Positions 49,681 to 58,860 of a DNA stretch of 64,000 nucleotides are shown in pieces. Source of the DNA: Ruegeria spongiae (lineage in GTDB: Bacteria; Pseudomonadota; Alphaproteobacteria; Rhodobacterales; Rhodobacteraceae); contig NZ_JAMFMB010000007.1 of the NCBI RefSeq assembly GCF_023502395.1, positions 62,001 through 126,000 of the forward strand, written 5' to 3'. Position numbers and translations under genes: made by a program. The first letter of the stretch is position 1. Each line of letters opens with the position of its first letter. The notes beneath the pieces were generated by a model. That model ran no database searches. It was not told the origin of the DNA and worked only from the letters and a program-made list of their open reading frames with translations.

Positions 49681-50461
49681 CGTAACAGCGCTGGATGCCG
49701 CCCACACGGCGATGGAGCGGGACGGCGCAGACGATGCCGCCCGGCTGAGGTTCTTTGAACGGCTTGCCGATAGCGAGCTGTTCCTGCTGCTGACACAGGA
49801 GGCGCAGGGCGAAGAGGTCTCGCCCGAGTTGTTTGATGTGGCAGACGGCCGCTTCGTCCTCGTATTCGACCAAGAAGAAAGGCTGGCCCGTTTTGCCGGG
49901 CGTCCCGCGCCTTATGCCGCGCTTTCGGGCCGGGTGCTGGCGGGGATGCTGGCGGGGCAGGGGATCGGGCTTGGACTCAATCTGGATGTGGCCCCCTCGG
50001 CCCAGTTGATCCCTTCCGAGGCGGTGGACTGGCTGCTGGACACATTGGGTCAGGTGCCCGATCAGGTCGAGGACCATTTCGCCGAACTGCACGCGCCTGT
50101 GGGATTGCCGGATCGCCTGCTGACGGCGCTTGACGCCAAGCTGGCCACTGCCGCAGGCCTGGCTCAGGCAGCCTATCTGGTCGGTGTGACCTATCAGGGC
50201 GGCGGGCGGGGTCACCTTCTGGCGTTCGTAGAAGCCCATGACGGCGCGCGCGATGCGCTGGCCAAGGCGGTCTCAGAGGCGCTGACCTTTTCCGGCATCG
50301 AAGCCGGGTCGATGGATGTGGGGTTCTTTGCCGCAACTGATCCCATGGCGGCAAAGCTGGCCCGGCACGGGTTGCGCTTTGATTTGCCGCAGCCAGAACC
50401 GCTGACGGCACCTCCCGCAGCGCCGGGTATGGACCCGGAAAAGCCGCCAGTGTTGAAATAG
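49673..50461 (+). CDS. SseB-like protein
   Basis: 262 residues. The N-terminal half matches the SseB N-terminal domain pattern: RFFERLADSELFLLLTQEAQG then RFVLVFDQEERLARFAG and YAALSGRVLAGMLAGQGIGLGLN. The C-terminal half is unassigned and ends in a Pro-rich tail. Function unknown in bacteria (in E. coli linked to serine sensitivity). The ATG lies inside the last codons of the UDG gene, so the two are coupled. Confidence 0.85.
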   Translation: MTDVTALDAAHTAMERDGADDAARLRFFERLADSELFLLLTQEAQGEEVSPELFDVADGRFVLVFDQEERLARFAGRPAPYAALSGRVLAGMLAGQGIGLGLNLDVAPSAQLIPSEAVDWLLDTLGQVPDQVEDHFAELHAPVGLPDRLLTALDAKLATAAGLAQAAYLVGVTYQGGGRGHLLAFVEAHDGARDALAKAVSEALTFSGIEAGSMDVGFFAATDPMAAKLARHGLRFDLPQPEPLTAPPAAPGMDPEKPPVLK

Positions 50462-50480
50462 GAAATACGCTCTCACCGCA

Positions 50481-50504
50481 GGCGCGACCGGTCAGGGCCG
50501 CGCC
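50481..50504. terminator. Hairpin between sseB-like gene and yghU
   Basis: GGCGCG (50481-50486) and CGCGCC (50499-50504) with a 12-base loop, between convergent genes, no T-run. Confidence 0.3.
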
Positions 50505-50515
50505 AAGGGGGCAGA

Positions 50516-51394
50516 TTATTCTGCCGCCGGTTCCAGTTTGTCCTGCGTGCGATGCTCGAAATCGCTGGCGTCATGGCGCTCGTGCAACTGCCTATGCGGC
50601 TCGCCAAAGGCCCGGTTGACCATCCGACCACGGCTGACCGCTGGGCGCGCGTCGATCTTCCTGGCCCAACGCAGCACGTTTTCATAGCTTTCCACATCCA
50701 GGAATTCCGCCGCATCATAGAGACGCCCGAGCACCAACTGCCCGTACCACGGCCAGATCGCCATGTCGGCGATGGTATAGTCATCGCCCGCAATAAAGTC
50801 CTTGTCGGCCAGTTCACGCTCCAAAACATCGAGCTGACGCTTGGCCTCCATCGCGAAGCGGTTGATCGGGTATTCCCACTTCTCGGGCGCATAGGCATAA
50901 AAATGGCCAAAGCCGCCGCCCAGATACGGCGCGCTGCCCATCTGCCAGAACACCCAGTTCATCACCTCGGTCCTTGCCGGGCCATCCTTTGGCAGGAATT
51001 CTCCGAACTTCTCGGCCAGGTGAAACAGGATCGAGGCGCTTTCGAACACCCGCAGTTCGTCCTTGTCCGAGCGATCCAGAAGGGCGGGAATTTTTGAGTT
51101 CGGATTGACCCCGACAAAGCCGCTGGAGAACTGGTCGCCTTCGCCGATATCGATCAGCCAGGCATTATATTCGGCACCGGAATGACCCAGCGCCAGCAAC
51201 TCCTCCAGCATGACCGTGACCTTCACGCCGTTTGGCGTCGCCAGCGAATAAAGCTGCATCGGGTGATCTCCGACCGGCAGGTCCTTGTCATGGGTCGCAC
51301 CGGCGATGGGCCGGTTGATGCTGGCAAAGCGGCCGCCGCTTTCGGCATCCCAGGTCCAGGTCTTCGGAGGGGTATAGGTCGATTGATCGGTCAT
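50516..51394 (-). CDS. yghU: Glutathione-dependent disulfide-bond oxidoreductase
   Basis: 292 residues from MTDQSTYTPPKTW. A glutathione transferase of the Nu class: extended N-terminus (PPKTWTWD, RPIAGATHDKDLPVG), thioredoxin-like domain (about 48-135; NPNSKIPAL, FESASIL) and helical C-terminal domain (YTIADMAIWPWYGQL). E. coli YghU has disulfide-bond reductase activity. The C-terminus carries the usual RMVNRAFGEP ending. Confidence 0.93.
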   Translation of the reverse strand: MTDQSTYTPPKTWTWDAESGGRFASINRPIAGATHDKDLPVGDHPMQLYSLATPNGVKVTVMLEELLALGHSGAEYNAWLIDIGEGDQFSSGFVGVNPNSKIPALLDRSDKDELRVFESASILFHLAEKFGEFLPKDGPARTEVMNWVFWQMGSAPYLGGGFGHFYAYAPEKWEYPINRFAMEAKRQLDVLERELADKDFIAGDDYTIADMAIWPWYGQLVLGRLYDAAEFLDVESYENVLRWARKIDARPAVSRGRMVNRAFGEPHRQLHERHDASDFEHRTQDKLEPAAE

Positions 51395-51652
51395 CAGCAG
51401 GTCATCCGTTTCTTGCCGGGCATAACCTGCCCGAGACCCGCAGCTAATACCGCGATGGCCAAAGTCCAACCCCCGGCTGTCGCATAACCCGCCATATTGA
51501 AACATTTCGGCGGATGGCGCTCACGAATTCTCGTGCCATGTCACAGCGCCGCGAGCGGGGCTTCGCAGGGGCCGCAAAGGTACTATTGTCGGTGTCACGC
51601 CGGTGATGTGCCGGCATCTGATCGAGACACAGCCCCTCAGAGGACCCGCCAC

Positions 51653-52174
51653 ATGAAACGTTTTGCCCTTGCTCTTGCGACCGCCGCCACCACCGCTCTG
51701 ACCCTTCCCGCCTTTGCCGGACCGCAATTTATAGACGACACAGGCTTTGCTGTATCCGGCTACGATGTCGTGGCCTATCGCGCCCTGCCGCAGGGAAATG
51801 TCGGCGAGGCACAGCCCGAAGGCGTCAAGGGCAGCACCGAATTCACCGCCGAATACAACGGCGCGACCTTCGCCTTTGCCAATTTGGAAAATCGCGACAA
51901 GTTTCAGGCCAACCCGGCCTATTACGCGCCGCAATATGATGGGCATTGCGCCTATGGCGTCTCGCGCGGCGGCAAAGTGCCGGGCAATCCGAACCTGTGG
52001 CGGATCGTGGATGACAAGCTGTTTCTGAATATCACGCCGAACGTTGTTATGTTCTGGGAAGAGGACATTCCCGGCAATATCGACCTGGCACAAACCAACT
52101 GGCCCGGCATCGAAGCGGACACCGCATCAACCAACCCGATTCCAAACTTCGAGTCAGCGGCCCCGGTCAAATAG
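51653..52174 (+). CDS. YHS domain-containing secreted protein
   Basis: 173 residues from ATG 51653. Signal peptide to residue 22 (PAFA/GPQF). A YHS-type domain covers most of the protein: GYDVVAYRALPQG, TAEYNGATFAFANLENRDKF and YDGHCAYGVSRG. YHS domains often bind metals, but the single cysteine here leaves that open. A strong terminator follows. Confidence 0.9.
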   Translation: MKRFALALATAATTALTLPAFAGPQFIDDTGFAVSGYDVVAYRALPQGNVGEAQPEGVKGSTEFTAEYNGATFAFANLENRDKFQANPAYYAPQYDGHCAYGVSRGGKVPGNPNLWRIVDDKLFLNITPNVVMFWEEDIPGNIDLAQTNWPGIEADTASTNPIPNFESAAPVK

Positions 52175-52203
52175 CAGACTTGTCGTTTCCCAGGCGACCT
52201 CGC

Positions 52204-52234
52204 AAGCGCCCGGTTCGCGACCGGGCGCTTTTTT
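52204..52234 (+). terminator. Terminator of the YHS gene
   Basis: A perfect 11-bp stem AAGCGCCCGGT (52204-52214) / ACCGGGCGCTT (52220-52230), 5-base loop, six consecutive T (52229-52234). Confidence 0.93.
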
Positions 52235-52388
52235 GTGGTTTGGCAACACTGCTTGCACCTGGTGGCAGGTCCCGATTGTGCGTTTGCGATAAGAGTGTAG
52301 TCTGCACGGAGGGGTCAGAAGGTTTTACCGTTTGGCCATAAAGACCGGGTAACGTTATCTTCCAGCAACACTCCAATGGGTGGCGGAC

Positions 52389-53366
52389 ATGAAGAAGCTA
52401 ACCATATACGAGTTGGACGGTGATCCGCTCAGCAACACCAATGTCACGGTGCTGAACGCGTTTCAGGTCGATATCATCGATACGGATGACTTTCTTCAAA
52501 ACCCCGACGCGGATGGCAACCCGCAATTGGATGTAAGCGGCGTTCCCGGATTCATCGGGAATACAACGTCGTTCCAGGTTTTCGAGACCTATAGCGGCGA
52601 TGTCGGTGGGAATCCGGTGACTTTCACGCTTCTGCAGTGGCAGGGCACGCAATATATGATCCTGACCGCAGGTTCGGTGGACGTTGGCGAGACGATCGCG
52701 AACACCAACAACAACATCGATCCGGCGGGGCCCTCCGAATATGATACGCTGCCGGATTTCGTGTGTTTCGTCGCGGGCTCGCTGATTCTGACCCCGGAGG
52801 GGGAGCGCCGGATCGAGACACTGAAACCCGGTGACGCGGTCATAACCGCCGACGGTTCCGCCAAGCAGGTTCGTTGGGTAGGCAGGCGGCGACTGACCGC
52901 TGCGGATTTGCGGCGCAATCCGCATCTCAGACCAGTGCGAATCAAAGCGGGCGCGTTCGGGCCGGGATGCCCGGTGCGTGACCTGAAGGTCTCGCCGCAG
53001 CACCGCCTGTTGGTCACTGCCGCCGAGCTGGAAATCTGTTTCGGAGCGCCTGTCATGCTTGCCCCCGCCAAGGCAATGGTCGACGGAGTGCGGGTCAGTC
53101 ATGACCCTGCTGAGGCCGGAGTGGATTATGTTCACATCCTCTTCGACCAGCATGAATTGGTGCAGGTCGAAGGGATTTGGTCGGAATCGCTCTATCCCGG
53201 GGATTGCACAATCGACGCCATGCCGGAGCAGTCTCTGCGCGAACTTGATGCGCTTTTTCCCGATCTCAGGGCGACCGCCGGATCGGTGGTCTTTCCGGTT
53301 CTGAAACCGTTCGAGGCCAATATCTTCAAGACCAAATTGCGGGTGTGCGAGCCTCGGGTTCGCTGA
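52389..53366 (+). CDS. Hint-domain protein with unknown N-terminal region
   Basis: 325 residues from ATG 52389, 5 bases after GGGTGG (GTG 52380 would add 3). Residues 1-122 are Asp/Asn/Thr-rich, with no recognised domain. From Cys126 ([11 protein letters not shown]) a Hint domain of the Rhodobacteraceae type begins: [12 protein letters not shown] and SPQHRLLV (His205) are splicing-block motifs. Hint domains can self-cleave at the Cys. No type I secretion RTX repeats. The N-terminal part may be released. Ends at a bidirectional hairpin before gcrA. Confidence 0.85.
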   Translation: MKKLTIYELDGDPLSNTNVTVLNAFQVDIIDTDDFLQNPDADGNPQLDVSGVPGFIGNTTSFQVFETYSGDVGGNPVTFTLLQWQGTQYMILTAGSVDVGETIANTNNNIDPAGPSEYDTLPDFVCFVAGSLILTPEGERRIETLKPGDAVITADGSAKQVRWVGRRRLTAADLRRNPHLRPVRIKAGAFGPGCPVRDLKVSPQHRLLVTAAELEICFGAPVMLAPAKAMVDGVRVSHDPAEAGVDYVHILFDQHELVQVEGIWSESLYPGDCTIDAMPEQSLRELDALFPDLRATAGSVVFPVLKPFEANIFKTKLRVCEPRVR

Positions 53367-53392
53367 CGCGCGGCACGGTCCCGCGAAACGCA

Positions 53393-53424
53393 AACAGCCC
53401 GCGCAGGGTCGGGCACGGGCTGTT
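53393..53424. terminator. Bidirectional terminator-like hairpin between Hint gene and gcrA
   Basis: AACAGCCCG (53393-53401) and CGGGCTGTT (53416-53424), a 9-bp perfect stem with a 14-base loop, in the 81-base gap between convergent genes. The minus strand continues into TTTGCGTTT. Confidence 0.6.
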
Positions 53425-53447
53425 CGGCGTATTTCTGCGGTAGCGTC

Positions 53448-54020
53448 TCAGCGGCGGCGGTCGCGACGGGCGCTCATCGGCTGGAAGGCCACGCCCACAT
53501 GCGCCTCGCAATAGGGTTTGCCCTGCTGGACCGGCAGGCCGCAGAACCAGAAATCCTCGGTGGCGGGGTCGCCCACGGGCCATTTGCAGGTGCGCTCGGT
53601 CAGTTCCATCAGGCTGATCTTCTTGGCTTTTTTCTCGACTTCATTGACCTTGGCCAGCGCCTCGGGGCTGATTTCATTGGCCGAAGGTTGCGGCGGCAGC
53701 GGCTGGCCGGCCGGAATGATCTGCTTGCGCGGCGGCAGCGGTTTGACCTCGGCGGCGGCGGCAGGTTCGGGGGCCGGGCGCGCCGGTTCGGTCTTGGGTG
53801 CCGGTTTCGGCTTGGCCTCGGCCTTGGGCGCGGGCTTTTCCTTTGGCTCGGCTTTGGCGGGGGCGGCCCCGCCGGTGCGGTTGGACAGGCCCAGACGATG
53901 CACCTTGCCGATCACGGCATTGCGCGTGACACCACCCAGTTCCTTGGCGATCTGACTGGCCGACTGACCCTCGCCCCACATTTTCTTGAGCAGTTCCACA
54001 CGCTCGTCTGTCCAGGACAT
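53448..54020 (-). CDS. gcrA: Cell cycle regulator GcrA
   Basis: 190 residues from MSWTDERVELLKKMW. The first 45 residues form the GcrA DNA-binding helix-turn-helix (SASQIAKELGGVTRNAVIGKVHRLG). A long Pro/Ala/Lys linker (50-130) leads to the C-terminal cysteine region (TCKWPVG, FWFCG, PYCEAH) that contacts sigma70. GcrA activates promoters carrying methylated GANTC. Divergent from an ABC-2 permease, 126 bases apart. Confidence 0.95.
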   Translation of the reverse strand: MSWTDERVELLKKMWGEGQSASQIAKELGGVTRNAVIGKVHRLGLSNRTGGAAPAKAEPKEKPAPKAEAKPKPAPKTEPARPAPEPAAAAEVKPLPPRKQIIPAGQPLPPQPSANEISPEALAKVNEVEKKAKKISLMELTERTCKWPVGDPATEDFWFCGLPVQQGKPYCEAHVGVAFQPMSARRDRRR

Positions 54021-54146
54021 GGCTTGCCTTTCAAAGCGGGAAAGCGGCCCCTGACGGCGCCGCCTTCGAAATATTACCTGACGCCCTATTCTAATCACTG
54101 CCGCCTGAGTTACAAGGCAGATCGGCATCAGATTCGGAGCCAGACC

Positions 54147-54950
54147 ATGCACGACCCTTCAGCACTTGGCGAACGCCGCTTCGGGCGGGTGAACTGGCTG
54201 GGCCTCTATACGCTGGCACAGCGCGAGACGATCCGCTTTCTGTCGGTCTGGACGCAGACCATTCTTGCGCCGCTGGTGACGGCGGGGCTGTTCATGCTGA
54301 TCTTCTCGATCGCCATCGGACCGGGGCGACCCGATGTGATGGGTGTGCCGTTCCTGACCTTTCTGGCGCCGGGCATTCTGACCATGACGGTGATCCAGAA
54401 CGCCTTTGCCAACACGTCATCCTCGGTGATGATTTCCAAGGTGCAGGGCAATATCGTGGATACGCTGATGCCGCCGCTGTCGGCGACCGAGACCTTGTTG
54501 GGTTACCTGGCGGGCGGCATGGCGCGCGGTGTGCTGGTGGCGCTTGCCATCGCAAGCGGCATGGCGCTGGTACTGGGCGTGGTCCCGCATCACCCACTGC
54601 TGGCGCTGGTTTTCATTGCGCTGGGCTCGGTCTTCATGGGCGCGCTGGGGCTGGTTGCGGCGATCTTTGCCACCAAGTTCGACCAGATGGCGGCGATCAC
54701 CAATTTCATCGTTACGCCCCTGGCGTTTCTGTCTGGCACTTTCTATTCGGTCCAGGCTCTGCCTCCGGTGCTGAACGTGATCACCCATATCAATCCGGTT
54801 TTCTATCTGATTGATGGCGTGCGGTTCAGCGTGATCGGCGTCTCTGACAGCTCTCCTTTGCTGGGTCTTGCGATCTGTCTGCTGGCGGCACTGGCGGTCT
54901 GCACCCTTGTCTGGCGGATGCTGCACAGCGGATACCGCCTCAAGGCGTGA
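54147..54950 (+). CDS. ABC-2 type transporter permease
   Basis: 267 residues from ATG 54147 with six membrane helices in the ABC-2 fold (NodJ/YadH-like): TILAPLVTAGLFMLIFSIAI, FLAPGILTMTVIQNAFAN, SGTFYSVQALPPVLNVITHI. The frame upstream is open only as a shadow of gcrA. No ATPase gene stands beside it, so its partner is encoded elsewhere; export of lipid, glycan or peptide is possible. Confidence 0.88.
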   Translation: MHDPSALGERRFGRVNWLGLYTLAQRETIRFLSVWTQTILAPLVTAGLFMLIFSIAIGPGRPDVMGVPFLTFLAPGILTMTVIQNAFANTSSSVMISKVQGNIVDTLMPPLSATETLLGYLAGGMARGVLVALAIASGMALVLGVVPHHPLLALVFIALGSVFMGALGLVAAIFATKFDQMAAITNFIVTPLAFLSGTFYSVQALPPVLNVITHINPVFYLIDGVRFSVIGVSDSSPLLGLAICLLAALAVCTLVWRMLHSGYRLKA

Positions 54951-54956
54951 GGGCGG

Positions 54957-55841
54957 TCAGGCCCGCGCCAGCCGCGCCTCGCGCAGGGCCAGCAGCAGCG
55001 CGCCCGCGACAATGATCGCCGCGCCGGTCAGGCTGACTGCATCGGGGATCACGCCGAACACCGCAAAGTCGATCAGGGCGACAAAAACCAGCGTGGCATA
55101 GCTGAACGGTGCCACGAAAGACGCATCTGCCCGCGCCATTCCATTCACAAAGCAGAACTGCGCGCAGGCCATCAGCCCACCCAGGCTGGCAAGGGCCGCC
55201 CATTGCGCGCTGTTTGGGGACTCCCAGACCGGCAGCACCGCGACCGAGGCAATGGTCAGCCCGATGCAGTTATTGACCAGCAACACCTGAATGGGCCGTT
55301 CGCGCCCCGAAAGCGCCTTGATGAAGATCAGTTCCAAACCGATCACCACCGCCGCCGCCAGGGCGAGCAATGCGGCGGGCTGAAAACTGGACGGTGCCGG
55401 GCGCAGCAGCACCAGCGCACCCACCAGCGCAATGCAGGCCGCCAGCCAGCGAACCGGTCCGACCCGCTCGCCCAACAGCGGAATGGCCAGCAACATGCCA
55501 AAGACCGGATTGAGGAACGAGATCGCGGTGGCGTCGGTAACCGGAATATAGGCCACAGCTGCAAAGATCAGCGTGATGCCAACCCAGCCACAGCTGGTCC
55601 GGCCCAGATGCAGCCGCCAATGCACCCGGCTCAAGCGGGGCCGCGTCGTCAGCACCACGCTGGCGACCAGCAGGAACGCAAACAGGAACCGCCCGTGGCT
55701 GACCTGCATCGGATGCAGCGCCGGGCCAAGCGCGTCCGTCCCAAGCGCCTTGGCCAGCAGGGTCGTGCCCGCCAGAAAGACCGAAGCGGCGACGATCAGC
55801 AGGGCCGCAAGGGCCGGGTTCTGGCGGGGGACATGGATCAT
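54957..55841 (-). CDS. DMT family transporter (EamA)
   Basis: 294 residues from MIHVPRQNPALAALL. Ten membrane helices in two EamA repeats (about 15-130 and 150-290), with the usual PVTDATAISFLNPVFGMLLA and GERVGPVRWLA segments. Members export amino acids, nucleotides or other small metabolites. Convergent with the ABC permease, 6 bases apart. Substrate unknown. Confidence 0.88.
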   Translation of the reverse strand: MIHVPRQNPALAALLIVAASVFLAGTTLLAKALGTDALGPALHPMQVSHGRFLFAFLLVASVVLTTRPRLSRVHWRLHLGRTSCGWVGITLIFAAVAYIPVTDATAISFLNPVFGMLLAIPLLGERVGPVRWLAACIALVGALVLLRPAPSSFQPAALLALAAAVVIGLELIFIKALSGRERPIQVLLVNNCIGLTIASVAVLPVWESPNSAQWAALASLGGLMACAQFCFVNGMARADASFVAPFSYATLVFVALIDFAVFGVIPDAVSLTGAAIIVAGALLLALREARLARA

Positions 55842-56152
55842 GCGCAAGCCGTGCGGCAAGCGGCAGCCCGGCGCAAGCGGAAAATACCCCCGCATCTGGG
55901 GCACACCAGTTCAGGGGCAAAAGACCAAAAGGGGTTTCCAAACCCGCTTTGCTTCGTTATGCAGCGCGACATGTTCAAACGCACCCATATCCGCTTGCAG
56001 CGACGCCGACGCCTGACCGCGTGATCCGGCCCGTTTGAACCTGCGCCCTGTTTGGCGCACCCTTTCACCAAATCAGTTGACGAACCCGGCCCCGGTGTAT
56101 CACTCATGTGTTTCACGCGCCTGGGCCTACCTTAGATGAAAAGGATGATCCG
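55842..56152. other. 311-base gap between DMT transporter and argD
   Basis: No gene I can support; a 17-codon Arg-rich open frame (55971-56024, plus) is too short and lacks a convincing ribosome-binding site. A promoter candidate for argD is TTGACG (56077-56082), 15 bases, TATCAC (56098-56103). The rest holds nothing recognisable. Confidence 0.5.
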
Positions 56153-57340
56153 ATGATCCCGTCCGTTCTGCCGACCTATAACCGTGCTCCGCTTGAGTTT
56201 GTGAAGGGCGAAGGCGCCTGGCTGATCGAAGCGGATGGCCGACGTTTCCTTGATCTGGGGGCGGGGATCGCCGTGAACGCACTGGGCCACGCCCATCCGG
56301 CGCTGGTCATGGCGCTGACCGGGCAGGCGCAGAACCTGTGGCATGTCTCGAACCTCTACCAGATCCCGCAGCAACAGGCCCTGGCCGACAAACTGGTGGA
56401 CGCCACCTTTGCCGATACCGTCTTTTTCACCAATTCCGGCACCGAGGCCTGCGAATTGGCGGTCAAGATGGCGCGCAAGCATTTCCACGACAAGGGCCAG
56501 CCCGAGAAGGTCGAGATCATCACCTTCGACGGCTCGTTCCACGGCCGTTCTTCGGCGGGTATCGCGGCGGCGGGGTCAGAGAAAATGACCAGGGGCTTCG
56601 GCCCCCTGCTGCCGGGTTTCGTGCATCTGAGTTTCGGAGATCTGGACGGCGTCACCAACGCCATCACCGACACAACCGCCGCGATTTTGATCGAACCGGT
56701 TCAGGGCGAAGGCGGCATCCGCCCGGTGCCTGATGCCGAGATGAAAGCCCTGCGCCAGATTTGTAACGAAAACGGCCTGCTGCTGATCCTCGACGAGGTG
56801 CAATGTGGCGTCGGTCGGACCGGCAAGCTCTTTGCCCATGAATGGGCGGGGATCACCCCGGACATCATGATGGTGGCCAAGGGCATCGGCGGCGGCTTTC
56901 CCCTGGGCGCGGTGCTGGCCACGGAAGAGGCGGCATCGGGTATGACCGCAGGCACCCATGGTTCAACCTATGGTGGCAACCCGCTAGGCTGCGCGGTGGG
57001 TTGCGCGGTGATTGACCATGTCGCCGACCCCGAATTCCTTGCCGAGGTGAACCGCAAGGCGGGTCTGCTGCGTCAAAAACTCGAAGGGCTGGTCGCCGAT
57101 CACCCCGAGGTTTTCGACGAGGTCCGCGGCACCGGCCTGATGCTGGGCATCAAATGCAAGGCGACCAATATTGACGTGGTGAATGCAGGCTATGACAATC
57201 AGGTCATCACTGTCCCCGCCGCCGACAACGTGATCCGGCTGCTGCCACCGCTGACCCTGAGCGAGGACGACATCGCCGAGGCGCTCACCCGTCTCGACAA
57301 GGCTGCGCTGCAGGTCGAAGCCAGCCTCGCATCCGCCTGA
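56153..57340 (+). CDS. argD: Acetylornithine aminotransferase
   Basis: 395 residues from MIPSVLPTYNR. PLP fold-type I class III enzyme: NSGTEACELAVKMARKH (phosphate loop, near 94), DEVQCGVGRTG (214-224), catalytic Lys243 (MMVAKGIGGG) and RGTGLMLGI. It makes N-acetylornithine in arginine synthesis. Followed by argF, which fixes the assignment over ornithine or GABA aminotransferase. Confidence 0.95.
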   Translation: MIPSVLPTYNRAPLEFVKGEGAWLIEADGRRFLDLGAGIAVNALGHAHPALVMALTGQAQNLWHVSNLYQIPQQQALADKLVDATFADTVFFTNSGTEACELAVKMARKHFHDKGQPEKVEIITFDGSFHGRSSAGIAAAGSEKMTRGFGPLLPGFVHLSFGDLDGVTNAITDTTAAILIEPVQGEGGIRPVPDAEMKALRQICNENGLLLILDEVQCGVGRTGKLFAHEWAGITPDIMMVAKGIGGGFPLGAVLATEEAASGMTAGTHGSTYGGNPLGCAVGCAVIDHVADPEFLAEVNRKAGLLRQKLEGLVADHPEVFDEVRGTGLMLGIKCKATNIDVVNAGYDNQVITVPAADNVIRLLPPLTLSEDDIAEALTRLDKAALQVEASLASA

Positions 57341-57351
57341 CCCTTCTTCTG

Positions 57352-57389
57352 TTCCAAAATACCTCGGGGGTGTGGGGGCTGGCCCCCAC
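57352..57389. repeat. Roseobacter-type extragenic G-rich hairpin element
   Basis: TTCCAAAATACCTCGGGGG followed by GTGGGGG-CTGG-CCCCCAC (57372-57389), a 7-bp perfect hairpin. I recall this phrase, with small changes, in many Rhodobacteraceae intergenic regions; only this copy is evident here. It lies between argD and argF and may terminate or stabilise mRNA. Confidence 0.45.
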
Positions 57390-57418
57390 CTGCCGTCACC
57401 AGCCAAAAGCGAAACGCA

Positions 57419-58345
57419 ATGAACCACTTTCTTGACATCCACAAAACCGACTCCGCGGCCCTGCGGGCCATGATCGATCAGGCCGGGGCGATGAAAACGG
57501 CCCGCATGGGTCAGCCCAAGGCCGCGCTGGATGCAGACCAGCCGCTCAAGGACCAGATGGTCGCGCTGATCTTCGAAAAGCCCTCGACCCGCACGCGCGT
57601 GTCCTTCGACGTCGGCGTGCGCCAGATGGGCGGCCAGACCATGGTGCTGTCGGGCAAGGACATGCAACTGGGTCATGGCGAGACCATCGCCGACACTGCC
57701 CGCGTGCTCAGCCGTTATGTGGACATGATCATGATCCGCACCTTTGATGAAACCATTCTGACAGAGATGGCTGAATATGCCGATGTGCCGGTGATCAACG
57801 GGCTGACCGACCGCACCCATCCCTGCCAGATCATGGCCGACGTTCTGACCTTCGAGGAACATCGTGGGCCGATCGCGGGCAAAAAGGTGGTCTGGACCGG
57901 CGACGGCAACAATGTCTGCGCCTCGTTCCTGCACGCGGCAGGACAGTTCGGTTTCGATTTCACCTTCACCGGCCCGGCCCAGTTTGATCCGGAAGAGGAA
58001 TTTATTGGCTTCGCCCGCCAGAAGGGCTCGAAAGTTGTGACCGAGCGCGATGCGTTCAAGGCAGTCGAGGGGGCCGATCTGGTGGTGGCCGACACCTGGG
58101 TCTCGATGCATGATGCGCAATCGGCCAAGGAACGCCGCCACAACATGCTGCGGCCCTATCAGGTCAATGCCGAGCTGATGTCCCACGCCAAGCCCGACGC
58201 GCTGTTCATGCATTGCCTGCCCGCGCATCGCGAAGAAGAAGCGACATCCGAGGTGATGGATGGCCCGCATTCGGTGATCTTTGACGAGGCCGAAAACCGG
58301 CTGCACGCGCAAAAGGCGATCATGCGCTGGTGCCTCGGCCTCTGA
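57419..58345 (+). CDS. argF: Ornithine carbamoyltransferase
   Basis: 308 residues. Carbamoyl-phosphate motif STRTR (56-60), [11 protein letters not shown] near 140, and ornithine-loop [10 protein letters not shown] near 265. It joins ornithine and carbamoyl phosphate (from CarAB) to citrulline. Downstream of argD, likely one arginine unit. A 13-bp hairpin follows. Confidence 0.97.
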   Translation: MNHFLDIHKTDSAALRAMIDQAGAMKTARMGQPKAALDADQPLKDQMVALIFEKPSTRTRVSFDVGVRQMGGQTMVLSGKDMQLGHGETIADTARVLSRYVDMIMIRTFDETILTEMAEYADVPVINGLTDRTHPCQIMADVLTFEEHRGPIAGKKVVWTGDGNNVCASFLHAAGQFGFDFTFTGPAQFDPEEEFIGFARQKGSKVVTERDAFKAVEGADLVVADTWVSMHDAQSAKERRHNMLRPYQVNAELMSHAKPDALFMHCLPAHREEEATSEVMDGPHSVIFDEAENRLHAQKAIMRWCLGL

Positions 58346-58358
58346 CGCGGTCCCGGGG

Positions 58359-58395
58359 CTGACCCGCCCCCCGACAGTCAGTGGGGGCGGGTCAG
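58359..58395 (+). terminator. Long perfect hairpin after argF
   Basis: CTGACCCGCCCCC (58359-58371) and GGGGGCGGGTCAG (58383-58395), a 13-bp perfect stem with an 11-base loop, 14 bases after the argF stop. There is no T-run. Confidence 0.55.
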
Positions 58396-58465
58396 TGCGG
58401 CGGATTGTTTCAAGGCCGGGATTCGGCTTGCGCGGGCGCGATTGCCCTTTCATACCGGGCTGCGA

Positions 58466-58816
58466 ATGGGACACCCTGTGCGCATATCTCTTGCCTTTGT
58501 GATCTCGGCGCTTCTGGCGCTGACCGGGCAGGGGCTTGCCATGTCGCGAGGGGTCTCGGCTTCGGTGGGACAGATGGTGATCTGCACCGGAACCGGGCCG
58601 GTCATGGTCTATGTCGATGAGGACGGCCAGCCCACCCGACCGCCACATTATTGCCCCGACCACGCGCTGTCGTTGCTTGGAGCGCTTGGGTTGACCGAAA
58701 TGGCACCCGGTGTGGATTCGGTCCCCGCCTCTGATCGATTGCGTATTTCCAAGGCGTTGGAGGTGCAATCCCGGATGCGGACGACGCTGGCGCGGGCGCC
58801 ACCTGCCGTGATCTGA
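58466..58816 (+). CDS. Small membrane-anchored or secreted protein before PCu(A)C
   Basis: 116 residues from ATG 58466; the frame is open 8 codons upstream. A hydrophobic segment (7-26) is a signal or anchor. The pattern MVICTGTGPVMVYVDEDGQP...HYCPDHALSL with Cys40 and Cys63 recalls DUF2946-like proteins next to copper genes. It precedes PCu(A)C by 44 bases, suggesting a role in copper delivery. Family call is tentative. Confidence 0.7.
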   Translation: MGHPVRISLAFVISALLALTGQGLAMSRGVSASVGQMVICTGTGPVMVYVDEDGQPTRPPHYCPDHALSLLGALGLTEMAPGVDSVPASDRLRISKALEVQSRMRTTLARAPPAVI

Positions 58817-58860
58817 CACCCCATCCTCAGATATCAGATTTCAAAACAAGGAGAGACGAC

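Noticed and set aside
54147-54950. The ABC-2 permease as the missing KpsM
   Set aside because: Its sequence looks NodJ/YadH-like, it is about 5 kb away on the other strand beside gcrA, and it lacks the kps context.
55971-56024. 17-codon Arg-rich peptide gene
   Set aside because: No convincing ribosome-binding site, very short, and similar frames are expected by chance.
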